Assembly (NCBI GenBank): GCA_035711865.1
Contig: DASTBT010000003.1
Coordinates: forward strand, 1 to 15,334
Reading direction: 5' to 3'
Source of the DNA: JAOUEA01 sp035711865
Lineage (GTDB): Bacteria; Actinomycetota; UBA4738; HRBIN12
DNA: 15,334 nucleotides
Both the position numbers and the translations under genes were made by a program. Under the pieces are notes generated by a model, which was not told the origin of the DNA, did no database searches, and was given only the letters and a program-made list of their open reading frames with translations. Below, one piece after another: positions 1 to 7,118 of this stretch (the first letter of the stretch is position 1; each line of letters starts with the position of its first letter).

Positions 1-75
1 GGCCACGCCGATCGCATCGCGGATGCGATCGACGGCTCGTTCGTCACGAGCGGACCTCCCCGTACGATGGCCTGA
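1..75 (+). CDS. 3' end of an upstream gene, possibly ispE (CDP-methylerythritol kinase)
   Basis: Frame 1 is open from the window edge to a TGA at 73-75 and encodes 24 residues ending in VTSGPPRTMA. The start lies outside the window. In many actinobacteria ispE (4-diphosphocytidyl-2-C-methyl-D-erythritol kinase, in isoprenoid synthesis) ends just before a tRNA-Gln gene, and IspE proteins there often finish with a V.TGP-like stretch; both fit here. The identification is an inference from position and a very short motif. The tail is too short to exclude another protein. Confidence 0.45.
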   Translation, partial: GHADRIADAIDGSFVTSGPPRTMA

Positions 76-78
76 CGA

Positions 79-149
79 TCCGGGGTCGTCTAACGGCAAG
101 ACACGGGCCTTTGGAGCCTGGAATGGAGGTTCGACTCCTCCCCCCGGAA
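79..149 (+). tRNA. trnQ: tRNA-Gln (anticodon UUG)
   Basis: A complete cloverleaf can be drawn by hand. The acceptor stem pairs TCCGGGG (79-85) with CCCCGGA (142-148). The anticodon stem CGGGC/GCCTG encloses the loop CTTTGGA, whose anticodon is TTG and reads CAA. The T arm is GGAGG-TTCGACT-CCTCC (125-141). The discriminator is A149, followed by CCG, so the CCA end is not encoded and must be added after transcription. The variable loop is short. The gene starts three bases after the preceding stop codon, so it may be co-transcribed with that gene. Confidence 0.95.
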
Positions 150-151
150 CC

Positions 152-171
152 GAGCATCAGGGCTGGTGCTC
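152..171 (+). terminator. hairpin just after tRNA-Gln
   Basis: GAGCATCA (152-159) pairs with TGGTGCTC (164-171) around a GGGC loop, giving eight pairs of which one is G-T. It begins two bases after the tRNA 3' end. No T-run follows, so it could be a weak terminator or a 3' processing signal; high-GC genomes often lack T-tracts. Confidence 0.4.
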
Positions 172-202
172 GCCGACCTCCTTACGGACTCCTGCTGGGA
201 AC

Positions 203-238
203 CCTCGGCAGGTCGTACTGTCGAGACCGTTGCCGAGG
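203..238 (+). promoter_or_regulatory. strong leader hairpin ending at the Shine-Dalgarno of the DHFR-like gene
   Basis: CCTCGGCA (203-210) is a perfect inverted repeat of TGCCGAGG (231-238). Inside it GGTC (211-214) pairs with GACC (225-228), leaving a two-base GT bulge and a ten-base loop, so the helix has 12 pairs. The 3' arm merges into the purine run GAGGAGGAGG (235-244), leaving only AGGAGG (239-244) free before the ATG at 249. The structure could tune initiation, terminate read-through from tRNA-Gln, or both. Confidence 0.45.
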
Positions 239-248
239 AGGAGGTCTG

Positions 249-809
249 ATGCGCAGCGTGACCTATTCGATGAGCGCCTCACTTGACGGCTACATCGTCG
301 GGCCGGACGGCGACTTCGACTGGACGATGCCTGACGAGGTCTTTCGCTTCTGGATCGAGGAGATACGAGAGGTCGGCGTCCACCTGATGGGACGACGGCT
401 GTACGAGACGATGCTGTACTGGGAGACCGCCGACCAGGATCCATCGCTCGACCACTCGGAGCTCGAGTGGGCCGCGCTTTGGAACCCGCTGCCGAAGGTG
501 GTGTTCTCGACCACGCTGTCGGCGGTCCAGGGAAATGCCCGCCTGGCCTCCGGCGGCCTGGCGGAGGAGATCGAGCGCTTGCGAGCCGAGCCGGGGGAGG
601 GTGACATCGCGATCGGCGGTGCGACGCTCGCCGCCGAAGCGGCCGCGTTGGATCTGATCGACGAGTACCAGGCCATGGTCTACCCGGTGCTGGTTGGCGG
701 TGGCATCCCGTTCTTTCCCCGGCGCGAGCGCCGGGTGGATCTGGAACTCGTCGAGACTCGCACTTTCAGCTCGAGGGTCGTCTACCTTCGCTACCGCGTG
801 GCGCGGTAG
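249..809 (+). CDS. dihydrofolate reductase family protein (RibD C-terminal domain type)
   Basis: The 186-residue product has the hallmarks of the RibD_C/DHFR-like fold: an N-terminal strand followed by SLDGYIVGPDG (11-21), GRRLYETM (48-55), STTL (87-90), then GDIAIGGATLA (118-128) and PVLVGGGIPFFP (146-157). In the family the central GG stretch binds the NADPH phosphates. These proteins are predicted NAD(P)H-dependent reductases of small, often pterin- or flavin-related substrates; the true substrate is usually unknown. The ATG at 249 was chosen because AGGAGG ends five bases upstream and the protein then begins exactly like family members. The frame extends upstream to 111 but that part runs through the tRNA gene and is not coding. 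A hairpin precedes the ribosome site. Confidence 0.85.
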   Translation: MRSVTYSMSASLDGYIVGPDGDFDWTMPDEVFRFWIEEIREVGVHLMGRRLYETMLYWETADQDPSLDHSELEWAALWNPLPKVVFSTTLSAVQGNARLASGGLAEEIERLRAEPGEGDIAIGGATLAAEAAALDLIDEYQAMVYPVLVGGGIPFFPRRERRVDLELVETRTFSSRVVYLRYRVAR

Positions 810-829
810 CCCCGAGCGTCCGGTCGGGG
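810..829 (+). terminator. stem-loop directly after the DHFR-like gene
   Basis: CCCCGA (810-815) pairs with TCGGGG (824-829) around an eight-base loop, starting at the base after the TAG stop. The following sequence is G-rich rather than T-rich, so termination is only inferred. The rest of the 214-base gap to 1024 holds no gene or RNA that I can support. Confidence 0.4.
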
Positions 830-1023
830 CGGGGCTCTCGCGTGTGCTGGCTTGACACCGGATCCTGGTCGCCGTGCTCGGGGAAGCGGGAGGAAGCGCT
901 CCGCGATCCGCCCAACGGCCGACACACGCGGGCCAGGGCACGGACCGGAGGCTGCTGATATACGCCGTGCTCGTCCTCTTCGCACGTCCCGGCGGTTGGG
1001 TACGGATCCCTCGGCGCAGGCGA

Positions 1024-1941
1024 TCAGAGGAAGTCGTTCGCGGCGAGGAACCTCTGCGCGACGGCGGTCACGTCCTGGTCGTCGATCACGACCTTCCCGA
1101 CCAGCTCGGTCACCGTGTCGCTGGTGAGTCGGGCGCTCAGCTCGTCGAGCACCCGCCGAACCTCGGCGTTCAGCTTCTCGGTGCGCATCACGGGCGTGAT
1201 GTTCTCCGCATCCTGGAGATGCTTGTCGTCGAGGAGCGGGACGAACCCGTTCGCCTCGATGCGCGGATCCGTCGAGAACATCAATCCGATCTGCACTTCG
1301 TCGGAGTTGAGCGCGGCCACGGTCTCCGGTCCTCCGGCATCCAGCGGCACGTAGTCCTCGAAGACGATGCCGTAGACGTCGCGGAGCCCGGGCAGGCAGA
1401 AGGGCCGAAGCGGACACTCGGGCGGTGCCCCGATCGTCAGCCGGTCGGCGACGCCGGCGAGCGAGCTCAGCGTGGTCAGGTCGAACGCCTGCGCCGTCTT
1501 CGCGTTCGCCACGAACTGATTCGTGTCCTCGGCGGGCGATGGCGTGAGCAGCGTGATGCCGATCGCGCCGAGACGCTCGCCGACCTGCCTGGCGACGTCG
1601 GCCGGATCGCCGGACGGTTCCGCGTTGGGGTCGAGGAACAGGAGCAGCGACGAGAGGTACTCGGGCTTCAGATCGATCCGGCCGGACTCCAACGCACTCT
1701 GGGAGCTCTCGCGAGAGAGCAGGGCGAACTCCCGCTGCACCGTGTACCGGGCGTGTTCCAGGACCTGCGCGTACATCTCCGCGACGAGCTGGTTCTCGGC
1801 GAAGGCGCCGGACACTCCGACGACGATCGTCCTCTCGCGCGACGGACCTCCGGTTCCGGGTGAGATGGAGCTGACGCAGCTCGCCGCGAGCGTGCCCGCC
1901 GCGACCGTCGCCGCGACGAGAGCGATGCTGGGCCGCCTCAC
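1024..1941 (-). CDS. glycine betaine/osmoprotectant ABC transporter substrate-binding lipoprotein (OpuAC family)
   Basis: The protein has 305 residues. A hydrophobic N-terminal segment ends at Cys22 in a lipobox-like AAS-C, so it is probably anchored outside the cytoplasmic membrane; the -3 Ala is less usual than Leu. The mature part follows the OpuAC/ProX pattern, with TIVVGVSGAFAENQLVAEMYA near the start and GRIDLKPEYLSSLL about 60 residues later. Family members capture glycine betaine, choline, carnitine or similar compatible solutes. The GTG start is chosen because GTGA overlaps the stop of the upstream cyclase gene and GAGGTG lies eight bases before it. No permease or ATPase gene lies beside it, so it must serve a transporter encoded elsewhere or act as a sensor. 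Ligand residues were not verified. Confidence 0.8.
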   Translation of the reverse strand: MRRPSIALVAATVAAGTLAASCVSSISPGTGGPSRERTIVVGVSGAFAENQLVAEMYAQVLEHARYTVQREFALLSRESSQSALESGRIDLKPEYLSSLLLFLDPNAEPSGDPADVARQVGERLGAIGITLLTPSPAEDTNQFVANAKTAQAFDLTTLSSLAGVADRLTIGAPPECPLRPFCLPGLRDVYGIVFEDYVPLDAGGPETVAALNSDEVQIGLMFSTDPRIEANGFVPLLDDKHLQDAENITPVMRTEKLNAEVRRVLDELSARLTSDTVTELVGKVVIDDQDVTAVAQRFLAANDFL

Positions 1942-3269
1942 GTCGACGGCACCTCGATCGCGACGTCGGAGCTGCGTCCGAGGAGCGCCCGGGCGGGTGT
2001 CCGACCCTTGCCCTTCAGGTCGAAGATGCGGACGGGCCCGAACTCGTAGCGACCCTGCAGCCGAGCGGCGGTGGCCTCCGACACCAGGATCTCGCCCGGC
2101 TCTCCCTGTTCCTCCAGCCTGCTGGCGACGTTGACCGTGTCGCCCCACAGGTCGTAGGCGAACTTCCGACGCCCGATCACGCCGGCCACGGCCGGCCCGG
2201 TCGCGACGCCGCCGTGAACGACGATCCGGTCGCCCGACGGCCAACGGACCGCGCCGGCTTCCCGGACGACGTCCAGGGCCATCGCGACGGCGGCTCCCGC
2301 GTGGTCGACCATGGCGACGGGGGCGCCGGCGACGGCCATGTATGCATCGCCGATCGTCTTCACCTTCTCCAGGCCGTGCCGGTCGGCGATCTCGTCGAAC
2401 CGGCTGAAGAGCTCGTCCAAGGCATGCGCGAACTGATCCGGCGACGAGCGAGCGGCCTGTTGGGTCGACCCGGCCGCGTCGACGAAGATCACCGTCACCT
2501 CCTCGAACGCCTGCGCGATCCGCTTCCCGGACGTCACCTTGAGCTGGTCGACGACGACCTGCGGCAGCACGTTCAGGAGCAGGTCGTCGGAACGCAGTCG
2601 CTCCTGGTCGAGCTGACGCTCACGCAGGAACAGCGTTCGCGTGAACCGCTCCATGCGATGCGCGGCCAGGCCGCCGAGGAACCCGAACGAGACGAGGTAG
2701 AGCGCCGCGAGCACCCCGCTCACCGGCGCGACGTACCGGGTGACGAAAGCGTACGGCAAGTACGCGCCGATGCCGATCAGCGTGATCAGCACGACCAGCA
2801 CGAACCGCAGGCGCAGGAGCGTGTAGGTGAACGCCGTGATCAGGATGATCCCGACGTACCCGTATTCCGCGGGCAGCGTCTGGATGTTCGAGGTGTAGTA
2901 CACCCACGCGACGATCGTCGCCGTCGCGATCACGACCGCGACCCATTCCCAGATCCGATGGAAGAAGGGGGTGAACGTGAGCGCGAGCCCGATGAGCAGC
3001 ATCGGGATGAAGACCCCCCACCGCATGATCCGGTCGAGCCTGAGCTCGGACAGGGCCAGGATGTAGGGACGCAGGAGCAGACCCCACGAGATCCACAGGA
3101 CGATCCCGGCCAGGAAGGCGAAGCGGATGTTCCCCAGTTGGTGGCGGAACCGATCGGCTCGGTACGCCGACTCGAGCGCCGGGTCGCGGAACCGAAGCCG
3201 CAGCCGATCCAGGCCGAGCCGCCGTCGGGACGGTTCCCGAACGGGGGTCGGCGTGTCGATCTGGTCCAT
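1938..3269 (-). CDS. membrane-bound class III adenylate cyclase with six-helix membrane domain
   Basis: The 443-residue protein has about six hydrophobic helices (roughly 46-67, 84-103, 107-126, 137-155, 156-177, 182-204), a charged helical linker with LLLNVLPQVVVDQLK (230-244), and a C-terminal cyclase domain. Catalytic residues can be read: metal-binding Asp264 in FVDAAGST and Asp308 in KTIGDAY; adenine-selecting Lys304 and Asp373 in YDLWGD; transition-state Asn380 and Arg384 in GDTVNVASRLE. All are present, so it should make cAMP from ATP, probably as a homodimer. The layout resembles mycobacterial Rv1625c-type cyclases. The ATG at 3269 is preferred; another in-frame ATG at 3326 would add 19 proline-rich residues, and neither has a strong ribosome site. 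Its stop overlaps the start of the OpuAC lipoprotein gene, implying translational coupling. Confidence 0.9.
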   Translation of the reverse strand: MDQIDTPTPVREPSRRRLGLDRLRLRFRDPALESAYRADRFRHQLGNIRFAFLAGIVLWISWGLLLRPYILALSELRLDRIMRWGVFIPMLLIGLALTFTPFFHRIWEWVAVVIATATIVAWVYYTSNIQTLPAEYGYVGIILITAFTYTLLRLRFVLVVLITLIGIGAYLPYAFVTRYVAPVSGVLAALYLVSFGFLGGLAAHRMERFTRTLFLRERQLDQERLRSDDLLLNVLPQVVVDQLKVTSGKRIAQAFEEVTVIFVDAAGSTQQAARSSPDQFAHALDELFSRFDEIADRHGLEKVKTIGDAYMAVAGAPVAMVDHAGAAVAMALDVVREAGAVRWPSGDRIVVHGGVATGPAVAGVIGRRKFAYDLWGDTVNVASRLEEQGEPGEILVSEATAARLQGRYEFGPVRIFDLKGKGRTPARALLGRSSDVAIEVPST

Positions 3270-3410
3270 CGGTCTTCTCTCTTCGTACGGGTCCGGCGGC
3301 GGGGCCGGGAGATCGAGGCTACCCATATTCGGCCACCGCGCGTCGTACCGCACGTTCTTGGCCGCACGGGTAGGTTGGATACATCCGATGAAGGGGATAA
3401 GGAGAGCGTG

Positions 3411-4172
3411 ATGACCGCGGCCGTCGAACTCACCGGCAAGGTCGCCGTCGTGACGGGCGCCGGGTCTGGCATCGGCGAGGCCTGCGCCGGTCTCATGGCG
3501 GCGCGGGGCGCGAAGGTGCTCGTGGCGGACATCGACGCGGGGCAGGCCGAGGGCGTGGCGAAAGCCATCACGGCCGACGGCGGCGAAGCTCTCGCCTTCT
3601 CGGTCGACGTCACCGATCCGGCGGCGGTCGAGGGCATGGTCGCCACCGCCGTCGGCGAGCTCGGCGGCCTCGACATCGGGGTGAACAATGCCGGCATCGG
3701 CGGGGCGAGCTCCGCCACGGGCGACTATCCCGTGGACGGGTGGCGAACGGTGATGTCCGTGAACCTCGACGGGGTCTTCTACTGCGCCCGCGAGGAGATC
3801 CGTGCCATGCGCGAACGTGGAGGCGGGTCCATCGTCAACATGGCGTCGATCCTCGGAGCGGTCGGCTTCGCGAACTCCGTCGCGTACGTGAGCGCGAAGC
3901 ACGGAGTCGTCGGCCTGACGAAGAACGCCGCGCTCGAGCACGCGGCCGACGGCATCCGGGTGAACGCTGTCGGCCCGGGGTTCATCAGAACCCCGCTCGT
4001 GGAATCCTCGATGGACGCCGAGGCGCTCGCGTTCCTCGAGGGCCTGCACGCCCTCGGCCGGCTCGGCACGTCCGAGGAGGTCGCGGAGCTGGTCGCGTGG
4101 CTCGCGAGCGACGCGGCCTCGTTCGTGACCGGCAGCTACTACCCGGTCGACGGCGGCTACCTGGCCCGGTGA
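3411..4172 (+). CDS. short-chain dehydrogenase/reductase (classical SDR)
   Basis: The 253-residue length is typical of classical SDRs. The cofactor motif TGAGSGIG is at 15-22, Asp40 at the end of the second strand favours NAD(H) over NADP(H), and NNAG is at 92-95. The catalytic tetrad is Asn118, Ser146, Tyr159 and Lys163 (YVSAK). The C-terminal SFVTGSYYPVDGGYL is the usual family ending. It oxidises or reduces an alcohol/carbonyl pair; the substrate cannot be told. AAGGAG at 3399-3404 sits six bases before the ATG. It heads a plus-strand operon: its TGA overlaps the GTG of the LLM oxidoreductase. It diverges from the cyclase gene across a 141-base gap in which no convincing promoter was found. 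Confidence 0.92.
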   Translation: MTAAVELTGKVAVVTGAGSGIGEACAGLMAARGAKVLVADIDAGQAEGVAKAITADGGEALAFSVDVTDPAAVEGMVATAVGELGGLDIGVNNAGIGGASSATGDYPVDGWRTVMSVNLDGVFYCAREEIRAMRERGGGSIVNMASILGAVGFANSVAYVSAKHGVVGLTKNAALEHAADGIRVNAVGPGFIRTPLVESSMDAEALAFLEGLHALGRLGTSEEVAELVAWLASDAASFVTGSYYPVDGGYLAR

Positions 4173-5053
4173 GGTTCGGCTACTTCCTGACGCCGGTCGC
4201 CGAGGACTACGGCGAGCTCGCTCGTCAGGCCCGGCTGGCCGAGGACCTCGGGCTCGATCTGCTCGGCATCCAGGACCATCCGTACCAGCGGCGCTTCTTC
4301 GACACGTGGACGCTGCTGTCGGCGCTCGGAGTCGAGACCCGCCGGATCCGCCTGTTCCCCGACGTGGCCAACCTGCCGCTCCGACAGCCGGCCGTGCTGG
4401 CGAAGTCCGCCGCGTCGCTCGACCTCATCACGGGCGGCCGTGTCGAGCTCGGCCTCGGCGCCGGCGCCTTCTGGGAGGCGATCGAGGCGATGGGCGGACC
4501 GGCGCGCAGCCCCGGGGAGGCCGTCGACGCGCTCGAGGAGGCGATCGCCGTGATCCGGCTGATGTGGAGCGGGGAGCGCGCGGCGCGGTTCGACGGACGG
4601 TTCCACTCGCTCGGCGGGGTCCACCCCGGACCCGAGCCCGCCCACCCGATCGGCATCTGGCTCGGTGCCGGCGGGCCGAGGATGCTTGAGCTGACCGGCA
4701 GGCTCGCCGACGGGTGGGTCCCGTCCTCGTCGTGGGCGACGCCCGACCGGCTCGGCGAGATGCACCGACGCATCGACGAGGGCGTCGCGGCCGCGGGACG
4801 TGATCGGGGCGCGGTGCTGCGGGTCTACAACGTGTTCGGTCGCATCACCGACGGCCCGTCGAACGGCTTCCTCGACGGGCCGGTCGATCGGTGGGTCGAC
4901 GAGCTCACCGAGCTCGCGACCACCTACCGGATGGATGCGTTCGTGGCGGCGTTCGAGGGCCCCCTCGATGCCTCGCTGGTGTCGTTCGCCGAGAAGATCG
5001 TTCCGGCCGTGCGCGAAGGTGTCGCCGGGGAACGAGCGGGGGCGGGGCGATGA
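4169..5053 (+). CDS. LLM-class (probably F420-dependent) oxidoreductase
   Basis: The 294-residue protein matches the bacterial luciferase-like TIM barrel: RFGYFLTP at the start, QARLAEDLGLDLLGIQDHPY (20-39), ANLPLRQPAVLAKSAASLD (67-85), then ITGGRVELGLGAGAF (87-101), and PIGIWLGAGGPRMLELTGRLADGW-type sequence later. In actinobacteria most such proteins use deazaflavin F420, though FMN cannot be excluded from sequence alone. It is shorter than Fgd-type F420-dependent glucose-6-phosphate dehydrogenases (about 330-340 residues), so I do not call it that. The GTG at 4169 shares the GTGA overlap with the SDR stop and starts the canonical first strand. Its own stop overlaps the zwf start in ATGA. 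Confidence 0.85.
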   Translation: MRFGYFLTPVAEDYGELARQARLAEDLGLDLLGIQDHPYQRRFFDTWTLLSALGVETRRIRLFPDVANLPLRQPAVLAKSAASLDLITGGRVELGLGAGAFWEAIEAMGGPARSPGEAVDALEEAIAVIRLMWSGERAARFDGRFHSLGGVHPGPEPAHPIGIWLGAGGPRMLELTGRLADGWVPSSSWATPDRLGEMHRRIDEGVAAAGRDRGAVLRVYNVFGRITDGPSNGFLDGPVDRWVDELTELATTYRMDAFVAAFEGPLDASLVSFAEKIVPAVREGVAGERAGAGR

Positions 5054-6429
5054 ACGATCACGATCGCGCCGACGCGCTCGTGATCTTTGGCATCACCGGC
5101 GACCTGGCCGAGCAGAAGATCATCCCGGCCCTGCAGGCGATGGTGCTTCGGGGGAACCTCGAGGTGCCCGTCGTCGGCGTGGCGCGATCGGGCTGGGATC
5201 TCGAGAAGTTCATCGCCCACGTCCGCGGCGCGCTCGAGCACCGCCCGGACTTCGACGAGGACTCGTTCCGGAAGCTGGCGTCGCGCCTGCGCTACGTCGA
5301 CGGCGACTACACCGAGCCCGACACGTTCGACCGCCTGAAGGCCTCCCTCGACGACCGCCGCCGCCCGCTGCACTACCTGGCGATCCCGCCGTCGCTGTTC
5401 GAGACGGTGGTCCGGCAGCTCGACCGGGTCGGATGCGCCGACGGCAGCGTCGTCGTGGAGAAGCCGTTCGGCCGCGACCTCGCGTCGGCCCGGGAGCTCA
5501 ACGACGTCGTCACCTCGGTGTTCGCCGAGCGGTCGATCTTCCGCATCGATCACTTCCTCGGCAAGGAGCCTGTGCAGAACCTCGTCTACTTCCGGTTCGC
5601 GAACACGTTCCTCGAGCCCTTCTGGAACCGGCACTACGTCGACAGCGTGCAGATCACGATGGCCGAGGAGTTCGGGCTGAGCGGCCGGGAGCGGTTCTAC
5701 GATCGCGTCGGTGCGATCCGCGACGTCGTGCAGAACCATCTGCTCCAGGTGATGGCGCTCGTCGCGATGGACCCGCCGGCGGGCTCGGGCCGCGACGTCT
5801 TCCTGAGCGAGCGCGTGCGCCTGCTGGAATCGATCCGGCCGCTCCGCCCGGGCGACGTCGTGCGAGGGCAGTACGCGGGCTACCGCGACGCCGACGGCGC
5901 GGCGGCCGACTCCGGCACCGAGACCTACGTCGCCGTTCGGCTCGAGGTCGAGAGCTGGCGATGGGCGGGCGTACCGTTCTACATCCGCGCGGGGAAACGT
6001 CTGCCCCTGACCGCGACCGAGGTGCTCGTGGAGCTGAAGCGGCCGCCGCGCGACGTCTTCGGTGAGCCGCGTCCGGGGCATCCGAACCACGTGGTGTTCC
6101 GGCTCGGGCCCGACATGGGCATCACGTTGTCGGCCCGAACGAAGGTGCCCGGCGACGAGATGCTCGGCGAGGACGTCGACCTCGTGGCGCACCATCAGCC
6201 GGGGGAGCGGATGGAGGCGTACGAACGATTGCTCACCGACGCGATGGACGGCGACGCCGAGCTCTTCTCGCGTCAGGACGTCGTCGAGGCCTCGTGGCGC
6301 GTCGTCGATCCGATCCTCGACGACGCGACCCCGCTGTTCACCTACCGGCCCGGGACGTGGGGTCCAATCGAAGCCGACGAGCTGATCGCCGGCGACGGCG
6401 GATGGCACGATCCGGAGCCGCACGGGTGA
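5050..6429 (+). CDS. zwf: glucose-6-phosphate dehydrogenase
   Basis: The protein oxidises glucose 6-phosphate to 6-phosphogluconolactone with NAD(P)+, the entry to the oxidative pentose phosphate pathway. It has 459 residues, somewhat short for the family (about 480-510). The dinucleotide loop is GITGDLA (14-20), a variant of the common GASGDLA. HYLAIPP lies at 108-114, EKPFGRD at 137-143, and the signature RIDHFLGKE at 165-173. His230 in QNHLLQ matches the general base of characterised enzymes. VPFYIRAGKRL near the substrate site is intact. The gene starts in an ATGA overlap with the LLM oxidoreductase, and is followed one to four bases later by the DUF2461 gene, so all four genes look like one operon. 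Confidence 0.95.
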   Translation: MNDHDRADALVIFGITGDLAEQKIIPALQAMVLRGNLEVPVVGVARSGWDLEKFIAHVRGALEHRPDFDEDSFRKLASRLRYVDGDYTEPDTFDRLKASLDDRRRPLHYLAIPPSLFETVVRQLDRVGCADGSVVVEKPFGRDLASARELNDVVTSVFAERSIFRIDHFLGKEPVQNLVYFRFANTFLEPFWNRHYVDSVQITMAEEFGLSGRERFYDRVGAIRDVVQNHLLQVMALVAMDPPAGSGRDVFLSERVRLLESIRPLRPGDVVRGQYAGYRDADGAAADSGTETYVAVRLEVESWRWAGVPFYIRAGKRLPLTATEVLVELKRPPRDVFGEPRPGHPNHVVFRLGPDMGITLSARTKVPGDEMLGEDVDLVAHHQPGERMEAYERLLTDAMDGDAELFSRQDVVEASWRVVDPILDDATPLFTYRPGTWGPIEADELIAGDGGWHDPEPHG

Positions 6430-6433
6430 CGTG

Positions 6434-7078
6434 ATGGCGTTCCGAGGATGGAAGGCGGAGGCCCTCGAGTTCTTCGACGGGCTCGCGGCGGACAACTCGA
6501 AGGTGTTCTGGCAGCGGAACAAGCCCGTCTACGAGCAGCTCGTGCGTGCGCCGATGGAGGAGCTGCTCGCCGAGCTCGAGCCTCGGTGGGGCGAAGGCCG
6601 GATCTTCCGTCCGTATCGCGACGTCCGCTTCAGCCGAGACAAGGCCCCCTACAAGACGCACATCGGAGCCACGATCGGGCAGGGATACGTGCAGCTGTCC
6701 GCCGACGGGCTCGGCGCGGGGTGCGGCATGTGGGAGATGGCCCGTGACCAGCTCGAGCGCTACCGGGCGGCGGTCGACGACGATCGGTCGGGAGACGCCC
6801 TCGCCGACCTCGTCGCCGAGGTCGAGGTGGCGGGTATCCAGGTCGAGGGCCACGGGGTGCTGAAGACCGCCCCGCGTGGGTACCCGAAGGACCATCCCCG
6901 CATCGACCTGCTGCGGTACAAGGGGCTCGTCACGTGGCGCGACTGGCCGCCCGGCGCGTGGCTCGGCACACCCAGAGCCAAGGACCGCGTCGTCGAGTTC
7001 CTGGAGCGGTCCGAGCCGATCGCCGAGTGGTTGCACGCGAACGTCGGCCCCTCCACCCTTCCCGAACGATCGCGGTGA
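6434..7078 (+). CDS. DUF2461 / TIGR02453 family protein
   Basis: The 214-residue product begins with FRGWKAEALEFFDGLAADNS and contains FRPYRDVRFSRDKAPYKTHI, the most recognisable stretch of the DUF2461 family, followed by a region rich in Gly and aromatic residues and ending in a basic tail. The family has no established biochemical function that I know. The ATG at 6434 is preferred; a GTG at 6431 would add one residue. Either start lies one to four bases after the zwf stop, so translation is probably coupled; a GGAG at 6414-6417 is rather far upstream. It is the last gene of the plus-strand redox operon. Confidence 0.8.
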   Translation: MAFRGWKAEALEFFDGLAADNSKVFWQRNKPVYEQLVRAPMEELLAELEPRWGEGRIFRPYRDVRFSRDKAPYKTHIGATIGQGYVQLSADGLGAGCGMWEMARDQLERYRAAVDDDRSGDALADLVAEVEVAGIQVEGHGVLKTAPRGYPKDHPRIDLLRYKGLVTWRDWPPGAWLGTPRAKDRVVEFLERSEPIAEWLHANVGPSTLPERSR

Positions 7079-7102
7079 TCGAGAGCCGGCAGCGATCGTC
7101 GT

Positions 7103-7117
7103 GCGCTCGTCGAGCGC
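7103..7117. terminator. hairpin between convergent genes
   Basis: GCGCTCG (7103-7109) and CGAGCGC (7111-7117) are perfect inverted repeats, allowing a six-pair stem with a three-base loop. They fill the 40-base gap between the stop of the DUF2461 gene and the stop of the minus-strand lipoprotein gene (7119). The symmetrical form could stop transcripts from both sides. There is no T-run on either strand. Confidence 0.4.
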
Positions 7118-7118
7118 G

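Noticed and set aside
852..880. Perfect TTGACA in the gap after the DHFR-like gene
   Set aside because: No acceptable -10 lies 16-18 bases downstream, and the next gene on that side is on the opposite strand.
3355..3383. TTCTTG-N17-GATACA as promoter of the SDR operon
   Set aside because: Both hexamers match the consensus poorly, so it was not listed as a feature.
3270..4049. N-terminal extension of the cyclase frame to 4049
   Set aside because: It is antisense to the SDR gene, has no recognisable domain, and the cyclase begins normally near 3269 or 3326.
4169..5053. F420-dependent glucose-6-phosphate dehydrogenase (Fgd) call for the LLM protein
   Set aside because: It is about 40 residues shorter than Fgd and sits beside a normal NAD(P)-dependent zwf; the neighbour alone does not justify the name.
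4924..6522. A 532-codon open frame antisense to zwf
   Set aside because: It is the mirror of the strongly biased zwf codons; its protein is rich in Arg, His, Val and Glu with no domain, whereas zwf has all catalytic motifs.
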